Source: Slackia sp. (GTDB lineage: Bacteria; Actinomycetota; Coriobacteriia; Anaerosomatales; Anaerosomataceae). From it: DNA of 64,000 nt. The notes under the pieces were generated by a model. It did no database searches. It was not told the origin of the DNA and saw only the letters and a program-made list of their open reading frames with translations. A program made the translations under genes and the position numbers. This document shows positions 1 to 6,477 of the stretch, piece after piece. Every line of letters begins with the position of its first letter. Position 1 is the first letter of the stretch. Location of the stretch: NCBI GenBank assembly GCA_020725885.1, contig DYEA01000008.1, positions 198,119-262,118 on the forward strand, written 5' to 3'.

Positions 1-614
1 GTGGTAAGCCTCGATGGCGAGACGAAGTCCGGATCCGATACCTGCGCGTCACGACCGAAGGGCGGCCGCAGCGAAAGCGTCACCACGGTGCCTCGGCCGA
101 GGTTGTCATCGAGCGTGACCGACCCGCCCGAGAAGGCGAGACACTCCCTGGCGATGGGGAGCCCGGAGCCGACGCCGCGGATGACCGACTTCATGGCTGC
201 CGTCGCGGTGGAGAATCCCGGCATCATGGCTCGCTCTTTGTCGCAGATGCCAGGGCCTTGGTCTGAGAAGCGGATGGTGTTGCCGTCATCGGCGATGGTC
301 ACGACCGCCTCGCGGAACTCGGCGTGGATCAGGTTCTCGGCGACCTCGCGCACGACGATGAACGGGATGCCGCCGCCTGCCTGGCGCGCGAGCTCGTACG
401 TCGTGGAAGCGAGCGCGTCGATGAACGCGCGCGGATCGTCCGCGACGACCTCCTCTACGCGAGGTGGAGCCGCGGGGGCGTCGTACACGGCGATGCGGGC
501 GCGCAGCGGGAAGCGGCTTCCCGGCCGCCGATCTTCCGCGGGAGCGACGGTCCGTCCCGCCGGAGGCTGAGCGAGGGCGGCGGCCCCAGAAGCACGTCCG
601 TAGAATCCTCTCAT
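1..614 (-). CDS. GHKL-type ATP-binding protein (C-terminus beyond left edge)
   Basis: The minus strand gives 204 residues that run off the window, so the C-terminus is missing. It carries GHKL (Bergerat) ATPase boxes in order: an N box in VAENLIHAEF, a G1 box SDQGPGI and a G2 region GVGSGLPIAREC followed by GGSVTLDDNLGRGT. No HisKA dimerisation helix precedes them, so it resembles an anti-sigma/RsbW-type or stand-alone ATP-binding regulator more than a sensor kinase. The first 65 or so residues are low in recognisable features. ATG at 614 has GAGAGGGG about seven bases upstream. It is transcribed away from the origin region, the place where dnaA is often found. Its target is unknown. Confidence 0.75.
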   Translation of the reverse strand, partial: MRGFYGRASGAAALAQPPAGRTVAPAEDRRPGSRFPLRARIAVYDAPAAPPRVEEVVADDPRAFIDALASTTYELARQAGGGIPFIVVREVAENLIHAEFREAVVTIADDGNTIRFSDQGPGICDKERAMMPGFSTATAAMKSVIRGVGSGLPIARECLAFSGGSVTLDDNLGRGTVVTLSLRPPFGRDAQVSDPDFVSPSRLT

Positions 615-1342
615 ACCGCCCCTCTCGTTCCACACCCTCACGGAATCCACAAGGCTATCCACAGGCCTGCCCACAGGGCGGCCCGGCGCGCCCGGCCCCC
701 TCAAACGCTGACGGAGAGCCTGGCGCATCGGCTTTCCCAAGCCCAGCCCCCGGCCGACCTGCCGGTTTCCGGGAGTTTCCACAGACGTTTCCACATCTGT
801 GGACAAGTCCGCGGAAGCACCCTGGCCAGACCCGGAAAGCGCCCCGCCCGAACCCTGTGGCGGTGGAAAGCCGACGTGCGCGAGGGGGTGTCGACCGGTG
901 GCCGATGCCGCCGTTGTGGATAGGCGGCGACGCGTGCCCCCAGACCGTTCCGGACGGCGCGGGCGGCGGGCTGGCGATCCCAGCGGTTGGAGCACCGCAG
1001 CCGGTTCTCGGGCCTCTGACCTGCAGGTTTTCAACATCGCACACCGGCACCCGCCGGCGCAGCGACAGCGGCGATTCTAACAGAGGCCCGGAAAGCCCAA
1101 CAATCGCCCCGTGAGCGTTGTCCACAGGTTCCACACGATGGAATCCTGCGTTTTCCACACTATCCACAGATTTCGAAGAATTTGTTTCCTGCTTCCGTGA
1201 GCGCGCAGTGGAGGAAGGCTTGCATTCTGGAAGCACCTGCGGCGGAGATGGCGGGGCGCGTGCCTTGACCAGGGAGCGACCGAGCGGGTAGTATCATTCG
1301 GCTTACGTGCCAGCTGTGTGCTCGGCTCCGAGGAGGATCACC
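615..1342. other. oriC: Probable chromosomal origin region (oriC) with DnaA boxes
   Basis: This 728-base gap holds no credible gene but many DnaA-box-like nonamers. The best are CTATCCACA at 655-663 and 1160-1168, TTGTCCACA at 1118-1126, and on the minus strand TTGTCCACA (798-806) and CTATCCACA (915-923). Weaker variants ending in CCACA are at 643-651, 667-675, 775-783, 787-795, 1127-1135 and 1151-1159. The most AT-rich segment in the gap follows the last box (about 1169-1195) and could be the unwinding element. The rpmH-rnpA-yidC-jag-rsmG-parAB cluster beside it fits the usual origin neighbourhood of Gram-positive bacteria. Confidence 0.8.
1265..1294 (+). promoter_or_regulatory. Promoter of rpmH
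   Basis: TTGACC at 1265-1270 and TAGTAT at 1289-1294 are separated by 18 bases and lie about 50 bases ahead of rpmH. The match to a housekeeping sigma-70-type promoter is good. Confidence 0.6.
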
Positions 1343-1486
1343 GTGAAGCGTACATATCAGCCCAACAACCGCAAGCGTGCGAAGACGCACGGATTCCGGG
1401 CGCGGATGGCGACCCGTGGTGGCCGCGCCGTCCTTGCCGCTCGCCGACGCAAGGGGCGGAAAGTCCTCGCGCCGAGCGCTGCGTGA
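1343..1486 (+). CDS. rpmH: 50S ribosomal protein bL34
   Basis: This 47-residue, very basic protein begins [18 protein letters not shown] and continues with [19 protein letters not shown], the diagnostic bL34 sequence. It binds 23S rRNA in the large subunit. The start is GTG, with AGGAGGA at 1331-1337. It is the first gene of the origin-proximal operon and is followed 25 bases later by rnpA, as in most bacteria. Confidence 0.97.
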   Translation: MKRTYQPNNRKRAKTHGFRARMATRGGRAVLAARRRKGRKVLAPSAA

Positions 1487-1511
1487 TGGCTTGGCGCTGG
1501 TCTGAGCAGCC

Positions 1512-1844
1512 ATGCGCGGCACGCTGACCAGCAAGCGCGAAATCGAACGCCTGTTCGAATCGGGCGTTGCAGGAAGAACCCATATTCTGACAGTTATCGC
1601 GAGAAGAACGGACGACGGCGACTCGCCCGGGCGCGTGATGGTGGTAGCCGGCCGGAGCGTCGGCAGCGCGGTACGGCGGAACAGAGCGAAACGCATGTTG
1701 CGCGAAGCAGTGAAGCGAGCGGACGGGCCCTGGCCGGGCTGCCATGTGGCCGTCATCGCAAAGAGGCCGTTGACGGAGGCCCGGCTCGAGCAGGTAGACG
1801 AGGCTCTTCGCCGAGCGCTGAAGCAGGCGGGTGTGATGGAATGA
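1512..1844 (+). CDS. rnpA: Ribonuclease P protein component
   Basis: The 110-residue basic protein is the protein subunit of RNase P, which trims the 5' leader of tRNA precursors with the RNA subunit. The family signature is the basic helix [16 protein letters not shown] near residues 52-67, preceded by a [10 protein letters not shown] strand. The length is typical. Its last bases overlap the start of yidD by four (ATGA), which suggests translational coupling. Confidence 0.96.
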   Translation: MRGTLTSKREIERLFESGVAGRTHILTVIARRTDDGDSPGRVMVVAGRSVGSAVRRNRAKRMLREAVKRADGPWPGCHVAVIAKRPLTEARLEQVDEALRRALKQAGVME

Positions 1845-2062
1845 CTTCGCCGCTGGCCCGGGGCGCAGTAGTCTTGATACGTGCGTACCAGAAGATCGTG
1901 TCCCCGCTTCTCCCGCCCTCGTGCAGGTTCTACCCCACTTGCTCCAGCTATGCGATCGAGGCCCTTGAACGTCATGGTCTGGTGAAAGGCGCGGCGTTGG
2001 CGACCAAGCGGGTCTTGCGTTGCCACCCGTTCAACCCAGGCGGATACGATCCGGTGCCATGA
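1841..2062 (+). CDS. yidD: Membrane protein insertion efficiency factor YidD
   Basis: This 73-residue protein has the invariant YidD/haemolytic-domain core: [22 protein letters not shown], then [11 protein letters not shown] and a terminal [13 protein letters not shown]. YidD is a small inner-membrane-associated protein that aids YidC-dependent insertion. Position between rnpA and yidC is the conserved one. Confidence 0.95.
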   Translation: MTSPLARGAVVLIRAYQKIVSPLLPPSCRFYPTCSSYAIEALERHGLVKGAALATKRVLRCHPFNPGGYDPVP

Positions 2063-2147
2063 GTTGGAAGCGCGACGTATGGGGAAGTGGCGAGACAAGA
2101 CCGCGCGGGACTGCCTCCTGGTGCCGCAGCTCGAAGAGGAGTGAGCA

Positions 2148-2861
2148 GTGGAAACACTGAAGACGGCGCTATTCGCGACGCTGAACTACTTCTACGGCTG
2201 GGTGCACGACTACGGCGTGGCCATCATGCTGCTGACCGTCGCGGTGCGCTTGGTGATGTTGCCGTTGACGGTCAAGCAAGCCAAGTCGATGCACGAGATG
2301 CAGAGGATCCAGCCGAAGCTCAAGGAGCTGCAGGAGAAGTACAAGAACAACAAAGAGAAGCTTCAGGAGGAGACCCTGAAGTTCTACCAGGAGCACAAGG
2401 TCAACCCCTTCGGTGGATGCCTGCCGACGCTGCTCCAGATGCCCGTGCTGATCGCGCTGTACCAGACTCTGGGTGGTACTCCTGACAAGCCGGGTCCGTT
2501 CCTGAAGTACATCGCCTCTCTCAGCCCCGCACAAGCGGAAGCCGCGAAGCGCTTCTGGATCATCCTGCCCGATCTGACGAAGACCCCGAAAGCGATGTTC
2601 GCCGAGGTGGGAGCGGTCGGGGCGTTCCCCTACCTGCTCCTGGTCGTTCTCTTTGCGCTGAGCCTCTACGTGCCTCAGGCGATGCAATCCACAGACCGGC
2701 AGCAGCGCACGATCGGGTTGTACATGGCCGTGATGATGCTGTTCTTCGGCTGGAGCGTACCCGCTGGCGTGTTGGTGTACTGGGTGACGTCGAGCATCCT
2801 GCAGGTTGCCCAGCAGTACATCGTCACGCGCGCGTATTCGACGAAAGAGGACAAGAAGTGA
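2148..2861 (+). CDS. yidC: Membrane protein insertase YidC (short Gram-positive type)
   Basis: The protein has 237 residues and several hydrophobic segments. It has the YidC/Oxa1 core: WVHDYGVAIMLLTVAVRLVMLPL with its groove arginine, a charged coiled hairpin (MQRIQPKLKELQEKYKN), the NPFGGCLPTLLQMPVLIALYQ segment and a C-terminal LVYWVTSSILQVAQQY helix. It lacks the large periplasmic domain of Gram-negative homologues. I see no lipobox at the N-terminus, unlike Bacillus SpoIIIJ. The start is GTG with GAAGAGGAG upstream. The gene runs into jag with an overlapping stop and start. Confidence 0.95.
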   Translation: METLKTALFATLNYFYGWVHDYGVAIMLLTVAVRLVMLPLTVKQAKSMHEMQRIQPKLKELQEKYKNNKEKLQEETLKFYQEHKVNPFGGCLPTLLQMPVLIALYQTLGGTPDKPGPFLKYIASLSPAQAEAAKRFWIILPDLTKTPKAMFAEVGAVGAFPYLLLVVLFALSLYVPQAMQSTDRQQRTIGLYMAVMMLFFGWSVPAGVLVYWVTSSILQVAQQYIVTRAYSTKEDKK

Positions 2862-3571
2862 TGGAGAACGAAATCATCGAGGAGGGCCCGTCGGTCGCCG
2901 AGGCGATCGATGCGGCGCTGGAGAAGCTCGGCGTTCAGCAGGACGCGGTCGAGTACGAGGTCCTCGACGAGGGCGGTCGACGCGCGTTCGGGTCGGCCAG
3001 GCCGGCCAAGGTTCGTGTGTGGCTTCGGAACGGCGCGGCCCCGCCAAGAACCGGCGAGACGATGACTGAAGGCGCAGGGCCTGGGAATTCCGAGTCCAGC
3101 CCAAGCGACGACGAGCTCGACGCCCTTGCAGATGCCGCATCCGACATCCTCACAGGGATCCTTGGGAAGCTGGGCATGTCTGCCGATATCGATGAATACG
3201 AGGGCGACGAGGGAGAGATCATCCTCGATGTGGTCGGTGACGAGGAGCTGGGCGTCCTGATCGGCCGACACGGCAAGACGCTCGACGCGCTGCAGGTCAT
3301 CGTCGGGGCTATACTCGGCAGGAGCCAGGTCGCCCGCCACCCTCTCGTCGTCGATGTGTCAGGCTACCGGTATCGCCAGCGCATGAAGCTCGAGGAGATC
3401 GCGAAGCGGGCCGCTGAGCGGGCAGTGCGGACTGGCAGGCCTGTCGCGCTGCGCCCGATGTCTGCATTCGAGCGCCGGGTAGTGCACGTGTGTCTGCGGG
3501 ACGACCGCAGGGTCTCTACGGCGTCCGAGGGCGAAGAGCCCGCTCGCCAGGTGGTCATCTCTCCACGGTAG
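2861..3571 (+). CDS. jag: RNA-binding protein Jag/KhpB (Jag_N-KH-R3H)
   Basis: Three domains are visible: an N-terminal Jag_N domain (about residues 1-55, EEGPSVAEAIDAALEKLGV), a KH domain with the GRHGKTLDALQVIV loop (near 130-150), and an R3H domain with RPMSAFERRVVHVCL near 195-210. An acidic linker with several serines joins Jag_N to KH. Jag/KhpB/EloR proteins bind RNA and influence cell elongation and division. ATG at 2861 shares a base with the yidC stop; GTG at 2858 is an equally possible start. Confidence 0.94.
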   Translation: MENEIIEEGPSVAEAIDAALEKLGVQQDAVEYEVLDEGGRRAFGSARPAKVRVWLRNGAAPPRTGETMTEGAGPGNSESSPSDDELDALADAASDILTGILGKLGMSADIDEYEGDEGEIILDVVGDEELGVLIGRHGKTLDALQVIVGAILGRSQVARHPLVVDVSGYRYRQRMKLEEIAKRAAERAVRTGRPVALRPMSAFERRVVHVCLRDDRRVSTASEGEEPARQVVISPR

Positions 3572-3599
3572 TCCAAGCATGCTGGAGGGTGCCCGCGGA

Positions 3600-3615
3600 C
3601 GTTTCACGTGAAACG
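3600..3615. promoter_or_regulatory. parS: parS centromere site 1
   Basis: CGTTTCACGTGAAACG matches the ParB-binding parS consensus TGTTTCACGTGAAACA in the 14 central bases. It lies just upstream of rsmG and about 850 bases from parA. Confidence 0.93.
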
Positions 3616-3635
3616 TGACGGTCGGGTCCTCGGAG

Positions 3636-3651
3636 GGTTTCACGTGAAACA
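3636..3651. promoter_or_regulatory. parS: parS centromere site 2
   Basis: GGTTTCACGTGAAACA has the full 14-base palindromic core. It lies exactly 36 bases after the first site and contains the GTG start codon of rsmG, so bound ParB would cover the translation start region. Confidence 0.93.
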
Positions 3652-4378
3652 TGACGACGTGGACAGCCGCTGGCTCACTGCTCGGAACGTCTTGGAAACG
3701 CTGCAAGCGTCGGGCATCGAGGTAGACCATGAGTGCGCGCGGCTCCTGTGTGCTCACGCGGCTGCGGTCCTCGAAGCCAACCGACGGTTCAACCTTACGT
3801 CGATCACAGACCCGAGGCGGTTCGTGGTGCTTCACATCGCCGATTCGCTGGCGGTCCTGCCGGCCGTGCAGGAGACCCCAGAGGGTTCCGGGATCGACAT
3901 CGGCACAGGGGCCGGGTACCCGGGCCTTCCTCTCGCGCTGGTGACCGGCCGGGCGTTCACGCTTCTGGACGGCACTGGCAAGAAGGCCGCTTTCTTGAAG
4001 GACGTATGCGCCGACCTCGGACTGTCTTGGGTCGAGCCTATCGGGCAGCGGGCCGAGGAGTTCGCGGCCGTGCGTCCATCGGTGTACGCGCTCGCCGTTT
4101 CCAGGGCCGTCGGCTCTCTAGCGACGGTCGTGGAGCTGGCCGCTCCGTTGTTGGCACGAGCCGGGCGCCTGATCGCCTACAAGGGGCAGCCAGATCCGCG
4201 AGAGACAGCGCGTGGCGACGAGGCGGCGGAAGTCTGCGGAATGCGCCGGGTCGGTGAAGTCCGGTACAGGCTGGAAAGCACCGAAGAGCGGGTGGCCTTC
4301 GTCTACGAGAAGGTTTCGGAGCCGAAAGTCGAGCTACCGCGGCGTCCGGGAATGGCCTCCCGCAAGCCCCTCCCCTGA
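3644..4378 (+). CDS. rsmG: 16S rRNA (guanine(527)-N7)-methyltransferase RsmG
   Basis: The protein has about 244 residues, close to the usual length. It has the SAM-binding Rossmann motif GSGIDIGTGAGYPGLPLA, then LLDGTGKKAAFLKDV and the RAEEF segment, all typical of RsmG/GidB. It makes m7G527 in 16S rRNA. I place the start at GTG 3644 because GGAGGG at 3632-3637 is well spaced from it; an upstream in-frame GTG at 3608 has no close ribosome site. Both candidate starts fall inside parS sequences. Confidence 0.94.
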   Translation: MKHDDVDSRWLTARNVLETLQASGIEVDHECARLLCAHAAAVLEANRRFNLTSITDPRRFVVLHIADSLAVLPAVQETPEGSGIDIGTGAGYPGLPLALVTGRAFTLLDGTGKKAAFLKDVCADLGLSWVEPIGQRAEEFAAVRPSVYALAVSRAVGSLATVVELAAPLLARAGRLIAYKGQPDPRETARGDEAAEVCGMRRVGEVRYRLESTEERVAFVYEKVSEPKVELPRRPGMASRKPLP

Positions 4379-4463
4379 GTCTGGCGACGCAGCGGGGGGC
4401 TGCACTTTCCTGGCGGGGATACCTGGCATATACTGCGCGCAGGGCGTGCGAGGAGGACCGTTC

Positions 4464-5270
4464 ATGGACGCTGGTGTGACTTCGGGCTCTGGGGGACGAG
4501 AAGCATCTGCGGGCCGGGTGCTCGCAATCGTGAACCAGAAGGGCGGGGTCGGCAAGAGCACCACCGCGGTGAACCTTGCCGCTGCGCTTGGCGAGATGGG
4601 TAAGCGAGTGCTGCTCGTCGACCTTGATCCGCAAGGGAACGCGACGTCCGGCTTCGGTTTGGACAAGAACCAGCGCCAAGAATGCGTGTACAACGCACTC
4701 TTGTCAGGAACTCCGCTGGAGGTGCTCATCGAGCCCGTCGGAGTGCCCAACGTATACGTCGTCCCAGCCACGATCCAGCTCGCCGGGGCGGAGATCGAGC
4801 TCGTCTCGGCGTTCAGCAGGGAGACGAAGCTCCGGTCCGTGCTCGCCCCCGTGAGAGACGAGTTCGACTTCATCCTGATCGACTGCCCGCCGTCGCTCGG
4901 GCTCCTCACAGTGAACGCCCTGACGGCGGCTGACGGCGTCATCATCCCCGTCCAGTGCGAGTACTACGCCTTGGAAGGCCTGAGCAAGCTCCTGGAGAGC
5001 TTCAAGCTCGTGAAGACGCACCTGAATCCCGACCTCGAGGTCTTCGGCGTCGTGATGACGATGTTCGATGCCCGGACGAAGCTTTCACAAGCCGTGCTCG
5101 ACGAAGTCAGGGACTTCTTCGACGAGAAGGTGTTCAAGACGGTGATCCCGCGGAGCGTGCGCGTATCCGAGGCCCCGAGCTTCGGCCAGCCCGTGACGGT
5201 GTTCGATTCGGGTGGACGCGGAGCGGAAGCATACCGGACCCTGGCATCGGAGGTGTTGGACCGTGTCTAA
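4464..5270 (+). CDS. parA: Chromosome partitioning ATPase ParA (Soj)
   Basis: This 268-residue deviant Walker ATPase has the P loop NQKGGVGKSTT near residue 30, the Walker A' aspartate in VDLDPQGNATSG, and the switch sequence LIDCPPSLG. ParA binds DNA non-specifically and moves ParB-parS complexes during origin segregation. ATG at 4464 has AGGAGGA at 4451-4457. A TATACT -10 element lies at 4429-4434, so parA-parB may have its own promoter downstream of rsmG. The stop overlaps the start of parB. Confidence 0.96.
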   Translation: MDAGVTSGSGGREASAGRVLAIVNQKGGVGKSTTAVNLAAALGEMGKRVLLVDLDPQGNATSGFGLDKNQRQECVYNALLSGTPLEVLIEPVGVPNVYVVPATIQLAGAEIELVSAFSRETKLRSVLAPVRDEFDFILIDCPPSLGLLTVNALTAADGVIIPVQCEYYALEGLSKLLESFKLVKTHLNPDLEVFGVVMTMFDARTKLSQAVLDEVRDFFDEKVFKTVIPRSVRVSEAPSFGQPVTVFDSGGRGAEAYRTLASEVLDRV

Positions 5271-6132
5271 GCGAGGTCTCGGAAAGGGATTGTCGGCGCT
5301 CATCCCAGGGGCTGGCCAGGAGTTCACCGGGTCTGAGCCGCAAGAGATCGCCATCGACCTCATCTCTCCGAACCCGAACCAGCCGCGTACTGCGATCGAC
5401 GAGCAGCAAATCGAGGAGCTCGCCGACTCGTTGCGGAAGGTCGGGATCCTGCAGCCGATCGTCGTGAGACCGCATGCAGAAGGATACCAGATCATCGCCG
5501 GGGAGAGGCGCTGGCGCGCAGCTCGCGTCGCAGGGCTCGAGAAGGTGCCGGTGCGGATCATGGCATGCTCGGAGACAGAAGCCCTCGCGCTGGCGCTCAT
5601 AGAGAATCTGCAACGCGAGGACCTCAACCCGATCGAAGAGGCGCGGGGCTACCGCCAGCTGCTGACGGAGTTCCAGATGACGCAGGCCGAGCTCGCTGAC
5701 AAGGTCTCGAAGTCGCGCTCCGCGGTCACCAACGCACTGAGGCTCCTGGACTTGCCGGAGGAAGTCCAGGAGATGGTCTACGACGGACGACTGAGCGCAG
5801 GCCACGCGCGAGCGATCCTGTCCGTCCCCGGAGAGGAGGGGCGCATCAGCCTCGCGCAGAAGGTCGTCCAATCGGGGCTGTCGGTGCGCGAGACCGAGAA
5901 CCTCGCCCGCCTTGTGGCGGCAGGCCAGTCGCCGCGCGAGCCGCGCCCGCCGATGCCTAGGGCTTTCAAGCTCGTGGCACGCCGGCTCAGGCGCATGCTC
6001 GGCTCGCCGGTCCGCGTGAAGCAGGCCTCCGGGAAGTGCAAGATAGAGATCGAATTCCACGACGAGCAGGACCTTGAGCGGATCACGCGCATCCTGTTCG
6101 GCGACCGGGAAGGGGAGTCAGGCGCGCGATGA
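5263..6132 (+). CDS. parB: Chromosome partitioning protein ParB (Spo0J)
   Basis: The protein has 289 residues. The N-terminal CTPase/ParB_N domain begins KRGLGKGLSALIPG and contains the GERRWRAARVAGL box, followed by ENLQREDLNPIEEA. The central helix-turn-helix QAELADKVSKSRSAVTNALRLL reads parS. The C-terminal region (KCKIEIEFHDEQDLERI) is the dimerisation domain. GTG at 5263 follows GGAGG at 5249-5253 and overlaps the last codons of parA. Two parS sites lie 1.6 kb upstream. Confidence 0.96.
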   Translation: MSKRGLGKGLSALIPGAGQEFTGSEPQEIAIDLISPNPNQPRTAIDEQQIEELADSLRKVGILQPIVVRPHAEGYQIIAGERRWRAARVAGLEKVPVRIMACSETEALALALIENLQREDLNPIEEARGYRQLLTEFQMTQAELADKVSKSRSAVTNALRLLDLPEEVQEMVYDGRLSAGHARAILSVPGEEGRISLAQKVVQSGLSVRETENLARLVAAGQSPREPRPPMPRAFKLVARRLRRMLGSPVRVKQASGKCKIEIEFHDEQDLERITRILFGDREGESGAR

Positions 6133-6431
6133 GCAACCGGAGGCTGACATATCTTACCATTGGAATCTTCACGGGCCTCGCCGCAGGCATCGTCATCGGG
6201 TTGATGGTTGCTCCCGACAGCGGTGCCAGGACGCGGCGCCGCCTGGCGAACGAGGCCCTGCGAGCAGCAGAGGTGGCGCGTGCGGTGGCGGAACGTGCCG
6301 AGCGAGCCGCGGCGCTGATCGGAGCCCGGGTCGACCACGCGCTCGGGCGTGAGGAAGAGGCGGCCTGGAAGAGGGTAGCCCGTCTTCGTGACGGCGTGCG
6401 GCAGTACTCCCGCACCGTGATGACTCCATGA
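6129..6431 (+). CDS. YtxH-like membrane-anchored protein
   Basis: The 100-residue protein starts with one transmembrane helix (LTIGIFTGLAAGIVIGLMVAP), directly followed by the DSGARTRRRLANEA motif of YtxH/gas-vesicle-P-like proteins. An alanine- and arginine-rich amphipathic helix follows. Family members are poorly understood stress-associated proteins. The start overlaps the parB stop by four bases, so it is the last gene of the parAB unit. No function can be given. Confidence 0.75.
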   Translation: MSNRRLTYLTIGIFTGLAAGIVIGLMVAPDSGARTRRRLANEALRAAEVARAVAERAERAAALIGARVDHALGREEEAAWKRVARLRDGVRQYSRTVMTP

Positions 6432-6477
6432 TGTCAGAGCCCCGCGGTATCCTCTGACACGTCGCGGAGGAGGCGGG

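Noticed and set aside
1-570. Plus-strand reading frame of 189 codons at the left edge
   Set aside because: It is the antisense of the GHKL ATPase, whose conserved boxes are on the minus strand; the plus-strand protein has no recognisable motif.
2059-2144. Tiny frames (33 and 21 codons) between yidD and yidC
   Set aside because: No convincing ribosome site and no recognisable sequence; the gap is short and probably a spacer.
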